Shown: piece after piece, positions 40,122 through 49,110 of the stretch
Layout: each line of letters starts with the position of its first letter
How positions within the stretch are numbered: position 1 is the first letter of the stretch
NCBI GenBank assembly: GCA_016204275.1
Contig: JACQKZ010000014.1
Location: forward strand, 1 to 52,493
Origin: Nanobdellati archaeon
GTDB taxonomy: Archaea; Nanobdellota; Nanobdellia; UBA10117
Length of the DNA stretch: 52,493 nucleotides
Direction: 5' to 3'
Position numbers and translations under genes: made by a program
The notes under the pieces: model-generated
Told to the model about the DNA's origin: nothing
Database searches by the model: none
What the model saw: the letters and a program-made list of their open reading frames with translations, nothing else

Positions 40122-41789
40122 ATGGCTGCTAGTGTTAAATGGACTCAGGACATATCAGATACAGATAAAAAATTATTCGGCCGCGAGTCCGTTCTGCTTT
40201 CGAAGCTGAAGAGGGCAGGCCTGCCAGTCCAAAAAGCATTTGTGGTTTCTTCTGCAGCTCAGGCTGACTTTGGCCAGCGCAAAGGCTTCTCGGACGAAAT
40301 AAAAGAAGAAATCGAGGGGGCATACGCATTATTGGGCTTTGAATCTGCCGGCAAAAAAAGTGTTGATGACCTTCTCTCAAAATCGCCAGATGTAGCTGCC
40401 ACGGTCTGGCCAGCCAGCGCCCCGCAGGCAAGAAAGTTAAACATCAGCGGTTTCACAAACATCATGCAGGCAGTCCGCGAAATATGGGCTAAGCACAAGT
40501 CGCCAATAATTATTCAGCGCCAGATAAATCCGGAAAAATCTGGCAGTGCAAGAACTGAAGGCGGAAAACTGAAAATAGACGCGGCTTGGGGTTTTTACGC
40601 GCCAAGCCCAGACAAAAATAGCATGGTTGTTGCAGACGAGTTTGGCAGGCTAATAAGGAAGAACATTCCGGACAGCCTGAAATCCCGGGAGCTAATTTCA
40701 AGCGCAGAGCATGAACTCATAAGCAAGCTTGCCAGCAAATCCGAAAGCGTTGCAGGCCAGCCGATTTCAATCAACTGGTCTTTATCAAATAAAGCGGTTT
40801 ATCTGGACAGCGTAAGCACAAGCGCGGAAACTTACGATTATGCGGCAGGCTTTTCATTCTTGGAAAACGGGCTGGCAAAGCAAAACCTAATAGACAATTT
40901 GCTGAATGTTTTTGATGGCTTAAACATAGGCAAGCCCAAGGCGCCAAAAGGCGCTGAAAATACATCATATCTGGAGATATTTTTTAACACGCTAGCGGAA
41001 CAAGTTCCGCTGCGCACCGCCGAACGAAGTTCGCCGGTTGAAATAGTCGCGCCGATAGCTGATAGGCTGCAGGTGAAAAGCGAAAAGCGAGCAAGTAATA
41101 GCGAATTAGTTTCAATTTATGATGAAGTTTGCGCAACAAATCTTCAGGCGCTGGTAGTTAATACCAAGGCCGCGTGCGTTGAAAATGCAATACTTGACCT
41201 TTCGGAACTTAGCAGCACAGAGAATCTCTCAGAATATGAAAACCTGATTTTTGAGAAGGCCAGCAGCATAAAAAATCCGTGGGTGAGAATATCGAGTCCG
41301 CTTGACAAAGAATCAGCAGAAATATTTTCAGCCGAAGTAAAGGCATTAAAGCGGTTGTCAGAAAACGATCCGGATTTTGGCATACTGGTTTCTGGAATGA
41401 CAACAATCAACGGCTTTAAGCGGGCAAAGGAAATTTTGCGGCAGGCTGGCTTGCAGGCCAGAATCGGGCTGGAGTTCGACAACATGAATTCAATAATGAT
41501 ATCTGATGTTTTGTGCAGGCTTTCTGATTTCGCAACCGCAAATGTGAAAAAACTTCAGCAGCAGATTTCCGGCAGGCCATTGCTTCGCGCGCTGCAGGAC
41601 ATACATAGGGGCGCAAGGGTTGCAGGCATACCGTTTTCGCCTGTGTTGCACTCGCCGGACAAGTCGCTTACCGAATTTTTAATCCGCGATGGCTTCGAAA
41701 CAATTGCGGCGCCGGAAAAAATTTCAGATACGATTAAGCTGCACGTATTAGAAACTGAAAAAAAACTGCTGCTGGTGCGTAGAAATTAA
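40122..41789 (+). CDS. Degenerate PEP synthase/PPDK-like protein, 555 aa
   Basis: The N terminus (LFGRESVLLSKLKRAGLPVQ, then KAFVVSS) matches the nucleotide-binding start of PEP synthase, and the C terminus (LTEFLIRDGFETIAAPEKIS) matches the end of its TIM barrel. But the protein is about 200 residues short. I see no phosphohistidine domain (no GGxTSHAAI), the ATP-grasp part is reduced, and SPVLHSP replaces the catalytic-Cys loop GQAPS. It is probably a catalytically inactive relative. Two hairpins, AGCGGAAC/GTTCCGCT (40994-41011) and one with a GAA loop (41017-41037), lie inside the reading frame about where the missing domain would join. The ATG at 40122 has a TATA-like box about 25 nt upstream. 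Confidence 0.65.
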   Translation: MAASVKWTQDISDTDKKLFGRESVLLSKLKRAGLPVQKAFVVSSAAQADFGQRKGFSDEIKEEIEGAYALLGFESAGKKSVDDLLSKSPDVAATVWPASAPQARKLNISGFTNIMQAVREIWAKHKSPIIIQRQINPEKSGSARTEGGKLKIDAAWGFYAPSPDKNSMVVADEFGRLIRKNIPDSLKSRELISSAEHELISKLASKSESVAGQPISINWSLSNKAVYLDSVSTSAETYDYAAGFSFLENGLAKQNLIDNLLNVFDGLNIGKPKAPKGAENTSYLEIFFNTLAEQVPLRTAERSSPVEIVAPIADRLQVKSEKRASNSELVSIYDEVCATNLQALVVNTKAACVENAILDLSELSSTENLSEYENLIFEKASSIKNPWVRISSPLDKESAEIFSAEVKALKRLSENDPDFGILVSGMTTINGFKRAKEILRQAGLQARIGLEFDNMNSIMISDVLCRLSDFATANVKKLQQQISGRPLLRALQDIHRGARVAGIPFSPVLHSPDKSLTEFLIRDGFETIAAPEKISDTIKLHVLETEKKLLLVRRN

Positions 41790-41864
41790 AAATTTTAATC
41801 AATTGTATACTTCTAACTATAAATGTTTTTAAATTACAAACTTATTTTTTAATAAGGTGCAACT

Positions 41865-42194
41865 TTGGGGAGAGCTTGTGTAATCTGCAAGGAAATTATT
41901 TTCAGGCCAGTGTGCACGCTCTGCATGACTGACAGAGTAGAGGATTGGCTGGCCATGAAAAAATTAAACGTCATCCGCGAATTTAGGCAGCAAATCCGCG
42001 CCCTTTTGGATTCTGTAATATCAAGGGAGAAGATGAACTGCTTTTCCTGCCGTTCCGAAGCAACTGCAATATGCAGTTATTGCTTTGGCAGCCGCGTGGG
42101 TGGCTGGCTCAACAAGCAGGACAAAAATCTCGGGCTGGAATTCGCCTGTTACTTTAGGGAAGAGATTGCAAGCCCGAAAATAGCCTTCGCTTAA
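41865..42194 (+). CDS. Duplicated zinc-ribbon-like protein, 109 aa
   Basis: Two similar modules are visible: CVIC-x8-CTLC followed by MTDRVEDWL, and CFSC-x8-CSYC followed by FGSRVGGWL. Each would bind one zinc, and a helical linker joins them. The only start in frame before the first cysteine is a TTG (41865), with AAGGTG a few bases upstream; a later ATG would lose the first module. The gene comes 45 nt before the MoxR/VWA-associated family and may be its first gene. Confidence 0.6.
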   Translation: MGRACVICKEIIFRPVCTLCMTDRVEDWLAMKKLNVIREFRQQIRALLDSVISREKMNCFSCRSEATAICSYCFGSRVGGWLNKQDKNLGLEFACYFREEIASPKIAFA

Positions 42195-42238
42195 TGCGTT
42201 TTAGGAAGTTTTTTAAGATTAACTGTTTATTCTAGCAT

Positions 42239-42982
42239 ATGCATCCCAACTTAAAGGAAGCCCTGCGTGATTTGGAAACACCCAAGCAAGAGAAGGAAAT
42301 TAAAGTAACAATAGACAAAGAGACAGAAAAAGCAGTGGAGATATTGCTTGGCGGTTATAATAAATTTGTTGCAGTAAGTTCTGCAACGTGGATAAATACA
42401 TTTGATTTGGAAGGCACATTGTTAGAGTATATGCCGAGAATAAGAAAAATAAATCTAAAACCGAGTGTTATTGAAGAATTTATGAATCGCTTACAGATGC
42501 CAGATAGCAGGGGCGCGGGCGATCGCAAACGTAATATCAATAGGACATACTTTTTAATTTCATCTCTTATTCAGTTTTCTTATGACACGGGCCACAATGG
42601 TTTTCAGATTACTGTCAGCCATTTAGAAAAACCGTACGAACTCGGACACAATTTTATCAGCAACCCAGACAATCCATTACGAATAGAAGTCTTTGGCGAT
42701 ATTGGCAATCTGTGCTTCAGGAATACAAAATGTGTTGATGTAATCATACGCGGGGATGTCGGAAGGCTGTTTGGAGAGGATTCATACGGTTCGTCCTTCA
42801 CAGTCCATGGCACCATGGGAGAGCAATGCGGCATATCCTCTACGTGTTGCACCTTTAAGCATGCATCCAAAAAAACGCTTGATGCAATAGAAGAAGAAGT
42901 AGACAAGTACAGCAGAAACAGATACTACTTGCTAAAAGATGGCAGGGAAATTCCTTACAAGCCAAAGGGGATTAAAAAATGA
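42239..42982 (+). CDS. MoxR/VWA-associated paralogue family, member 1 (247 aa)
   Basis: Shares the family layout. An N-terminal motif LKEALRDLETPKQEKEIKVT is followed by a helical region, then SLIQFSYDTGHNGF near 100-114. A Gly-rich repeat region (about 148-205; FGDIGNLCF, IRGDVGRLFG, VHGTMGEQCG, CCTFKH) looks like a short beta-solenoid with about 20-residue turns. The end, YYLLKDGREIPY, is shared with member 7. It overlaps member 2 by 4 nt (ATGA). The molecular function is unknown. Confidence 0.75.
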   Translation: MHPNLKEALRDLETPKQEKEIKVTIDKETEKAVEILLGGYNKFVAVSSATWINTFDLEGTLLEYMPRIRKINLKPSVIEEFMNRLQMPDSRGAGDRKRNINRTYFLISSLIQFSYDTGHNGFQITVSHLEKPYELGHNFISNPDNPLRIEVFGDIGNLCFRNTKCVDVIIRGDVGRLFGEDSYGSSFTVHGTMGEQCGISSTCCTFKHASKKTLDAIEEEVDKYSRNRYYLLKDGREIPYKPKGIKK

Positions 42983-43641
42983 GACGAGAAAGCGCAAGGG
43001 CGTTTCTGGGCGATTTAGAACAGATGGACAAAGAGCGGCAGCTAAGGGTCGAAATAGATAAAGAGCTTGAGCAATCAGTAGATGAATTATTTTCCAGTCT
43101 TACTGCGGCCATAAGAAATTACAAAACAAGCGAAAGGATTATTCTGAATTTACCCGGAAAAAGTATGAATGCGCGTGTTGTCGGTGGGGTTATAAGCAGG
43201 CTTAGTTTAGAAGATGATATTATTAATGAAAATATTTCTAAAAACATTATAACTGAACTAATGCAATATGTTTATGGGTTAGGACACAATAATTTTCAGG
43301 TTTTAACCGCGACCACGCTTGAAAATTTTGGGCATAGACTTATTGGTGAGCCTGGCAGGCCGTTAGAACTAAGCATAACTGGCGATCTTGGCAATGATTG
43401 TTTTTATTCTGTAAAATATGTCGCAGTAACAGTGCGCGGAAACGTAGGCGAAAGTTTTGGGGATGGTTCTAAGTGCTCATATTTTGACATTCATGGTTCT
43501 ATAGGAGCGGTAGATGGTTGGGGTATTGAGGGTTGTACCTTCAGGCATAAATCTCAAGCCGTGCTTGACAAAATTAGAAAAGAAACACGCGGTAACAATA
43601 ATAAATATATTTTGAAAAGTGGCGAAGAGGTGTCACTTTGA
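42979..43641 (+). CDS. MoxR/VWA-associated paralogue family, member 2 (220 aa)
   Basis: The start (ARAFLGDLEQMDKERQLRVE), GLGHNNF, and the Gly repeats (ITGDLGNDCF, VRGNVGESFGDGS, IHGSIG, GCTFRH) follow the family pattern. A 37-nt stretch (43026-43062) is identical to 44386-44422 in member 4, showing recent duplication or gene conversion. Its stop overlaps the start of member 3 (TGATG). Confidence 0.75.
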   Translation: MRRESARAFLGDLEQMDKERQLRVEIDKELEQSVDELFSSLTAAIRNYKTSERIILNLPGKSMNARVVGGVISRLSLEDDIINENISKNIITELMQYVYGLGHNNFQVLTATTLENFGHRLIGEPGRPLELSITGDLGNDCFYSVKYVAVTVRGNVGESFGDGSKCSYFDIHGSIGAVDGWGIEGCTFRHKSQAVLDKIRKETRGNNNKYILKSGEEVSL

Positions 43642-44345
43642 TGCAGGCCAGCGCAAGGGCATTGCTGGCAGATCTAGAGATGCCAAAGCCGGAAAATGTA
43701 ATAAAAGTACATACGGATAAAACGCTTGAAAAGCTGTTGCCAAAAGCCTTCAAACTATATGAAAAATATCTTTCAAAGTATGAGTATGACTGGCCAATAG
43801 AACTTGCTGGCGATAAGAAAAAAATCTGGAATTATTGTGCAGGCATTAAATTTACGCCAACGCCGAATTTAATTTTTGAGTTCGCGCTGCGCATAGCAGA
43901 ATACCAAAACAGGCAAGGTTTTGGTTGGGTTACTGGCCAGTATATTTCTGCGCTTATTATTCGATCGCACGCCCATGGCAACAACAATTTTAATCTGGAA
44001 CTCAGACATCTTGATACAAAAATAAATTACTTGTTGGGCTTTACTGGAATTGAGGAAAGGCCGCTCAGGGTTTCTGTTTCAGGAAATGTTGGGAATTTTT
44101 GCGGCTTGGACGCCCAAACTCTTCGGCTCACGCTCCGAGGAAATGCGGCCGGCCAGCTGGCTATGAAAGCAAAAGACTCAAGGTTTAAAATTTTCGGAGA
44201 GACAGATTTAGGGGCTGGCTGGTGTGCCAGCAACAGCGTTTTCAAATGCACTGACAGGGAATCTGCAGAACGGATCAAACAGGTAGTTAGAGAAGGCTGC
44301 AGGGTTTACTGGCTAAATAACAAAAAAAGGGTGTTGATTAAATGA
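43641..44345 (+). CDS. MoxR/VWA-associated paralogue family, member 3 (234 aa)
   Basis: This is a more divergent member: ARALLADLEMPKPENVIKVH, then a TLEKLLPKAFKLYEK helix, SHAHGNNNF, and the repeat region VSGNVGNFCG, LRGNAAGQLAMKAKDSRF, FGETDLGAGWC with VFKCTD. It groups with members 6 and 7 in the N-terminal TLE motif. The ATG at 43641 overlaps the preceding TGA. It overlaps member 4 by 4 nt (ATGA). Confidence 0.75.
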   Translation: MQASARALLADLEMPKPENVIKVHTDKTLEKLLPKAFKLYEKYLSKYEYDWPIELAGDKKKIWNYCAGIKFTPTPNLIFEFALRIAEYQNRQGFGWVTGQYISALIIRSHAHGNNNFNLELRHLDTKINYLLGFTGIEERPLRVSVSGNVGNFCGLDAQTLRLTLRGNAAGQLAMKAKDSRFKIFGETDLGAGWCASNSVFKCTDRESAERIKQVVREGCRVYWLNNKKRVLIK

Positions 44346-45022
44346 ACAAAGGCCTGCAAAAAGTTTTGGGTGATTTGGAGCTGCCGGACAAAGAGCGGCA
44401 GCTAAGGGTCGAAATAGATAAAAATCTGGAAACGACAGTAAATGCGTTATTGGCTGCGTATCCCGCGCTTCTCAAACCCCAGCAGGCGGGCCGCAGCAAC
44501 ATGATTGATTTGGATTGGAAGAAAATAAATGCGCGCGTTATCGGCGAGTTTGCAAGCAAGTGCATTCTCACGTATGGCCAGGAAGAACATACGTCCAAAA
44601 TACTAACCGCGCTCATACAGTACGCTTATGGAGTAGGCTACAATAATTTTGATATTTTGGCCGAAAAAATACCAGAAGACTTTGGGGCTGGCCTTATTGG
44701 TGAGCCTGGCAGGCTTCTAGAAATAAACCTAACGGGCCAGCTGGGTGCAGAATGTTTTTTAGGCGCTAGCTATGTTGCGGTAACTGTGCTGGGAAATGTG
44801 GGCTACGGGTTTGCGCATGGCTCTAAAAATTCGTTTTTTGACATCAGTGGATTTGTTGGGGAAGACATAGGCATATACTCTGAGGGATGCACTTTTCTAG
44901 TCCAATCAGATGAGGCATATGATAAAGTCAGAAAAAGTACTAAAACACACGAAACATGGAAAAGCCGCGTTTACTGCAGGCCGACTGGTCGGGATAATCG
45001 GGTACACATCCTAACATACTAA
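44342..45022 (+). CDS. MoxR/VWA-associated paralogue family, member 4 (226 aa)
   Basis: The start LQKVLGDLELPDKERQLRVE is closest to member 2. GVGYNNF stands in place of GHNNF. The repeats LTGQLGAECF, VLGNVGYGFAHGS, ISGFVGEDIG and GCTFLV are present. Another shared block with member 2 (LIGEPGR) is also nearly identical in DNA. It is the last gene before the MoxR gene, with a 92-nt gap holding a TATA-like CTTATAAG (45071-45078). Confidence 0.75.
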   Translation: MNKGLQKVLGDLELPDKERQLRVEIDKNLETTVNALLAAYPALLKPQQAGRSNMIDLDWKKINARVIGEFASKCILTYGQEEHTSKILTALIQYAYGVGYNNFDILAEKIPEDFGAGLIGEPGRLLEINLTGQLGAECFLGASYVAVTVLGNVGYGFAHGSKNSFFDISGFVGEDIGIYSEGCTFLVQSDEAYDKVRKSTKTHETWKSRVYCRPTGRDNRVHILTY

Positions 45023-45114
45023 CCCCGCGCAGGCCATAAATTTGTAATATTAACAAAATGTATAACAAGCCTTATAAGTTTTTCGTATAGTCCAGAATAT
45101 AATTGAGACATAAT

Positions 45115-46605
45115 ATGGCTGAATTTACAAACTTACAAAAATTTCGGGCGGCAGTAGACACAGCAGGCAAGTATTTCATAGATCCGACTTATGCCGTTGT
45201 GCCGGTCGATAATGTCGAGATTGATAAATTTTATCTGTCAATGCTCTCCCTTAATTATGTTTTGCGCGGCAGGATTTTGGTAAGCGGCGAGCCGGGCTCG
45301 GGAAAAACAGTTTCAGGAAACATAATCCATGCGCTGTTCGGGCATATCCCAGTAGTTACAGCAAACGATGCCCAGATGAACTGCTCGCCAGACAAGACAG
45401 AGAATGATTTAGTGGCAAGGATGCATTTCGGAAAAATGGCCAAAGATGGAATTGAGCAGGCAATCTGGCAAAAAAGCCTGGTGTTTCCTTTTATCCACAT
45501 CGACGAGCTGAACAGGCTGACAGAGACAAGGCAGGACAACCTGCTGAACGGCATCAATAGCGGTATCTGGAACAGGTTTAATGAGACAATTATAAAAGGG
45601 CAAGTTCCGATTTTTGCCACAATAAATAATCCAGACAACGGAACATTTGATTTGATACCGCCAATATCTGACAGATTTGATTTGATGATAGAAGCACCGA
45701 CTGGCATTGCAGTTACAGATTTATATATGGCAAATGGCTTAGAGCGGGAAATCGGAAGCATCGCGCATGGCCAGCTGGAAGAGCTGGAGCCAGGCCTGCA
45801 GGAAATTGTCGGCGAGTTTGATAAACTGCTTTCAGATACAAACCTCAGCGGCAAGGACAAAATCGCAAGAGTAAATCTGATAAGAGCAAAAACTGCGGCG
45901 TGGTTTTCAGGCCAGCACGCGCATCCCGCAATAGCTTCACTGCCGCCAGCAACACACCAAATAAAAAATCGAGTTTATTTCTTGACAGAAGCAGAACAAA
46001 AAACAATTCGCGCAGAAATTAAAAAAATACCGTTCAACTCATACACCTTGGTTTATTTGGAGGCGGTCAATCAGGAAATAAACAACTCAGACTTGTTCGG
46101 CTGGAAAAGGGTGGACGATCCGCAGCCAAGGGAAGGCGTTGACGAGAACTTTGCGACCGTTCAAATAAAATCAGGGGTTTCTCCTCGGGCTATCGCCCGT
46201 ACATTCGATCTGGCCCGCGGAATCGCTTGGCTGGCTGGCTCGCCTCAGGTATACATACAACACATGCAGTTAATATTGCCTTATGTCCTTGCGCATCGTG
46301 TCCGTTATCAGTCTGATTTTATTGCAATGCATCGTATGGATAATCGCGGGCAGACACTACAGGAGAAACCCTCAGTGCCAATCTACCTTGCGCGGCGCCT
46401 GCTTGCAGGCATTGATGAGCGGTGGAACAATTCCGCGGCGAAAGTCGTTGGCGAAGTTATTAAATATCGAGATGGTGTAACTAATGACCTGCCAGACCTG
46501 TCTGTCGAGATTAAGGATGAAAAGGGAAAGAAAAAAGATACATACCCGCATCCGCTTTACCGCCACATGTTAGAGTTGCGCAGAAGGCAGGCTAAAGGTA
46601 GATAA
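45115..46605 (+). CDS. MoxR-type AAA+ ATPase, 496 aa
   Basis: MoxR ATPases act with VWA proteins to insert metals or remodel partner complexes. Walker A GEPGSGKT is at residues 58-65, Walker B FIHIDELNR near 126-134, and sensor/arginine-finger region ATINNPDNGTFDLIPPISDRF near 170-190. The C-terminal lid and a further 200-residue extension (RTFDLARGIAWLAGSPQVY) follow, longer than common MoxR (about 330 aa). The ATG at 45115 was preferred to a TTG four codons earlier. The VWA gene starts 8 nt after its stop. A hairpin CGGGC/GCCCG lies in its coding DNA near 46178-46191. Confidence 0.9.
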   Translation: MAEFTNLQKFRAAVDTAGKYFIDPTYAVVPVDNVEIDKFYLSMLSLNYVLRGRILVSGEPGSGKTVSGNIIHALFGHIPVVTANDAQMNCSPDKTENDLVARMHFGKMAKDGIEQAIWQKSLVFPFIHIDELNRLTETRQDNLLNGINSGIWNRFNETIIKGQVPIFATINNPDNGTFDLIPPISDRFDLMIEAPTGIAVTDLYMANGLEREIGSIAHGQLEELEPGLQEIVGEFDKLLSDTNLSGKDKIARVNLIRAKTAAWFSGQHAHPAIASLPPATHQIKNRVYFLTEAEQKTIRAEIKKIPFNSYTLVYLEAVNQEINNSDLFGWKRVDDPQPREGVDENFATVQIKSGVSPRAIARTFDLARGIAWLAGSPQVYIQHMQLILPYVLAHRVRYQSDFIAMHRMDNRGQTLQEKPSVPIYLARRLLAGIDERWNNSAAKVVGEVIKYRDGVTNDLPDLSVEIKDEKGKKKDTYPHPLYRHMLELRRRQAKGR

Positions 46606-46613
46606 AACTTCAA

Positions 46614-48413
46614 ATGGCCGCAAACACATTGGAAGATACACTGGTGAATGAGTTCGATAAGCTAAAAAGAAATAAGGAGTTCCAGCCATTTCCAACGGTT
46701 ATACCAAATCCAGAATTATCAACAGTTCCGACTGCCTGCACGGATTTAAGAAAAAAGAAGACTTACGTTGGCGAGAAATTTATAGAAGAACTTGAAAAGC
46801 TCGGTGTTCCGGTGGATGTCGGAGTGCGCGGCGCCTTGAAGCACGAGATTGCACACTGGCTTTTCCACCCGCTGAATGCAGTTCCCGCGCTGGTTCTTGG
46901 CGAGATGGCACAGCGCTTGTTTGGTGATAAGGGCGAGTCGATTTACAGGGAATTTACAGACATAATCTGCAACACAAAATTAATCCTGCGCGGAAACAAT
47001 GAAATTCCGCAAATTTATGGGGCGTTGGCAAAAAAAGACACGATGATTGATATGCAAAAACTATCAGTCGCGTATTATGGCCATCAGGCAGACATGGATT
47101 TGGGAATTAAACTTAACGCGAAGCTTCAGGAAAAATTTGAGATGATGGTTGGCCGGAAGAAAACCGATGACAAGGAAGGTATCAGCGGCATCCAGTTTGT
47201 GTTTGACGATGGCAGGATATTTGAGCGCGGCGGCATGATGGATCGTGCTTCATTAATGGACCAAAGAATAAAACTAATCCGCTATGGCAGGATTGTTGAG
47301 GAGTTCGCGCCAAAAACTACTTACGTTTGCGTAATTTACTCGAATAATCAGATATCTGATGCGCTCAGGACAATAATACGCGAAGTGTCAAAGGGCGACT
47401 ACGAGCGAATTTTGAAATACGCGGTTAAAGTTCTCGGCTACAAGCCGCCGCAGAAAAGCAGTGGCAAGGGCATTGGCATTGGAGGCGGAAACTTTGATGT
47501 AGATGAATCTGTTATAGAATATTATGCAGAGCTTTCAAGGGCGTACCCGATTTTTGTCGCGAAAAAGCCAATGCTCGCGGATTCGAACGACCCTGTTCCA
47601 ATGGCGCGGGCAGAGTGGGAGCCGGAGGACGATCCAAAGACAGCAGACCTTTTTTCCAGCAACGGAAAATTGCTTCCGGGAATAACACAGAAACACATTT
47701 ACATGCCAAGCAGAAAAGCGGATGAAAAATTAAAGACACCGCACACGATTGTTATAATTGACAGCTCTGGCTCGATGGAAAATCCGGCAACAAAAAAATC
47801 CTTCGCTGTTGCTGCGGGCTGTGTTATTGCACGTACCTACTTGGAAAATGAGTCGGATGTATGCGTGGCAAATTTCAGCGGGGATACTTATGTTCTGCCA
47901 TACACGCGCAATCAGGAAAGAATTTTCAGGCAGATTGTGGCCTATCAGGGCGGCGGCACTGAAATTAATTTTGCAAAGCTCAGGAATTTATTCAAGGAGC
48001 AGTTCTTCCACCCAAGTTATAGGGATATGAAAGATTCTGAGCTTGAGCGGTTGGTTGGAAAAAATGTTCCGAAGGAGGCAATAGAAAAAAATCTCAGCGT
48101 AGACTATGAAGATATAGCGCCGAAGCCACTGGGCGAAGTTGATATATTTTGCATAACTGATGGTGGCATAGCTAATCTTGACGAAACCCTTGAATTTTTG
48201 CACAACTCTGCAACTGCTGCGCGAACACATGTAATACACGTTGGAGCGTATTTTGAGCTGAAAGGCCAGTTCCCTGCGGATGTTAGTATCTACCGCGTGG
48301 ATAAGCCCGAAGACATAATGAATATTTCTATTGGCGTATTACATCAGTATTTCGGAGAAAAAGATGAGACAGGAAAACGCGCAGCGTTTGCTAGGCCAGT
48401 TAGAGCGCCCTGA
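46614..48413 (+). CDS. VWA-domain protein with HEIAH metal site, 599 aa
   Basis: The N-terminal half contains HEIAH (residues 77-81) followed by W-x3-HP, a zinc-metallopeptidase-like motif as in DUF2201-type proteins. The C-terminal VWA domain has the MIDAS sequence DSSGSM (383-388), then a Thr/Gly-rich loop (GGGTEINF) and TDGGIANLDE as the third MIDAS segment. It is likely the metal-dependent partner of the MoxR ATPase directly upstream. Whether the HEIAH site cuts peptides is not shown. Its 3' end overlaps member 5 of the paralogue family by 50 nt. Confidence 0.85.
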   Translation: MAANTLEDTLVNEFDKLKRNKEFQPFPTVIPNPELSTVPTACTDLRKKKTYVGEKFIEELEKLGVPVDVGVRGALKHEIAHWLFHPLNAVPALVLGEMAQRLFGDKGESIYREFTDIICNTKLILRGNNEIPQIYGALAKKDTMIDMQKLSVAYYGHQADMDLGIKLNAKLQEKFEMMVGRKKTDDKEGISGIQFVFDDGRIFERGGMMDRASLMDQRIKLIRYGRIVEEFAPKTTYVCVIYSNNQISDALRTIIREVSKGDYERILKYAVKVLGYKPPQKSSGKGIGIGGGNFDVDESVIEYYAELSRAYPIFVAKKPMLADSNDPVPMARAEWEPEDDPKTADLFSSNGKLLPGITQKHIYMPSRKADEKLKTPHTIVIIDSSGSMENPATKKSFAVAAGCVIARTYLENESDVCVANFSGDTYVLPYTRNQERIFRQIVAYQGGGTEINFAKLRNLFKEQFFHPSYRDMKDSELERLVGKNVPKEAIEKNLSVDYEDIAPKPLGEVDIFCITDGGIANLDETLEFLHNSATAARTHVIHVGAYFELKGQFPADVSIYRVDKPEDIMNISIGVLHQYFGEKDETGKRAAFARPVRAP

Positions 48414-49065
48414 GCCAGAGAAGCAGTTAAAAGTAGAAATAGATAGAGCTCACGAGAATTTGGTAGATAAAGTTTTGGATATATATCGGCGCGGCGACGT
48501 TTTTGGCTGTTTAACACCCATAGTAGAACTTTCGAGGAGCTTAGTACTGAGCAACAAAATTGTGAATGATGTAGTGCTCAGAATGCAGGCAGAAGGTAGA
48601 ATTGAGGCTAGTGGCAGAACTTATTCTTGGCCCGAAAAATTCGTAACTGAGCTTGTATGCTATTCGTACGCAGCTGGCTACAATGATTTCACATTAATTG
48701 GGAATTTTCAAAGAGGTCTGTTTGCAGACATACACCCATACGCGTTTGGAATGGGTGGTGTGCAAAGGCATAGCTGGAATGAAAAACTCCGTGCAACAAT
48801 CATAGGAAATGTTGGCCATTCGTTTGGAGAAAATGTCAGTGGTGTGGAACTGACGCTAAAAGGTAATATTGTTGGCGAAGAATGTTATTGTAACTGTGCC
48901 AGAGGAGCCAAAGATTCTGTTTTTAAATCCAACTTTGATGCTGCGCTAAAAGAAATAAGCATGGGCGTCGGAAAGAACTGCGCACTATATGCAATACGAA
49001 ATGGCAAAGAATATAAATATAATTTATTTTATAAGTTTGGTAGGCTTGTGGGGTTTGTAAAATAA
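48364..49065 (+). CDS. MoxR/VWA-associated paralogue family, member 5 (233 aa)
   Basis: The first residues, MRQENAQRLLGQLERPEPEK, match members 1, 2 and 4 exactly in layout, so I chose the ATG at 48364 although it lies 50 nt inside the VWA gene. AAGYNDF replaces GHNNF. The Gly-repeat part is IIGNVGHSFGENVSG, LKGNIVGEECYCN. The end is lysine- and tyrosine-rich. The overlap implies translation coupled to the VWA protein. Confidence 0.7.
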   Translation: MRQENAQRLLGQLERPEPEKQLKVEIDRAHENLVDKVLDIYRRGDVFGCLTPIVELSRSLVLSNKIVNDVVLRMQAEGRIEASGRTYSWPEKFVTELVCYSYAAGYNDFTLIGNFQRGLFADIHPYAFGMGGVQRHSWNEKLRATIIGNVGHSFGENVSGVELTLKGNIVGEECYCNCARGAKDSVFKSNFDAALKEISMGVGKNCALYAIRNGKEYKYNLFYKFGRLVGFVK

Positions 49066-49110
49066 ATTATAATAGCGTAAGTAGGCACCGAAAATTCGTA
49101 GTTTAAAAAA

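Noticed and set aside
42239-45022. The tandem paralogues as leucine-rich or toxin/immunity repeats
   Set aside because: The repeat is Gly-based (GxxG with about 20-residue spacing), there are no LxxLxL units, and no signal peptide, toxin domain or polymorphic C terminus is seen.
45255-45860. 201-codon open frame on the minus strand inside the MoxR gene
   Set aside because: It is antisense to the Walker A/B region of the MoxR ATPase and has no recognisable protein features or start signal.
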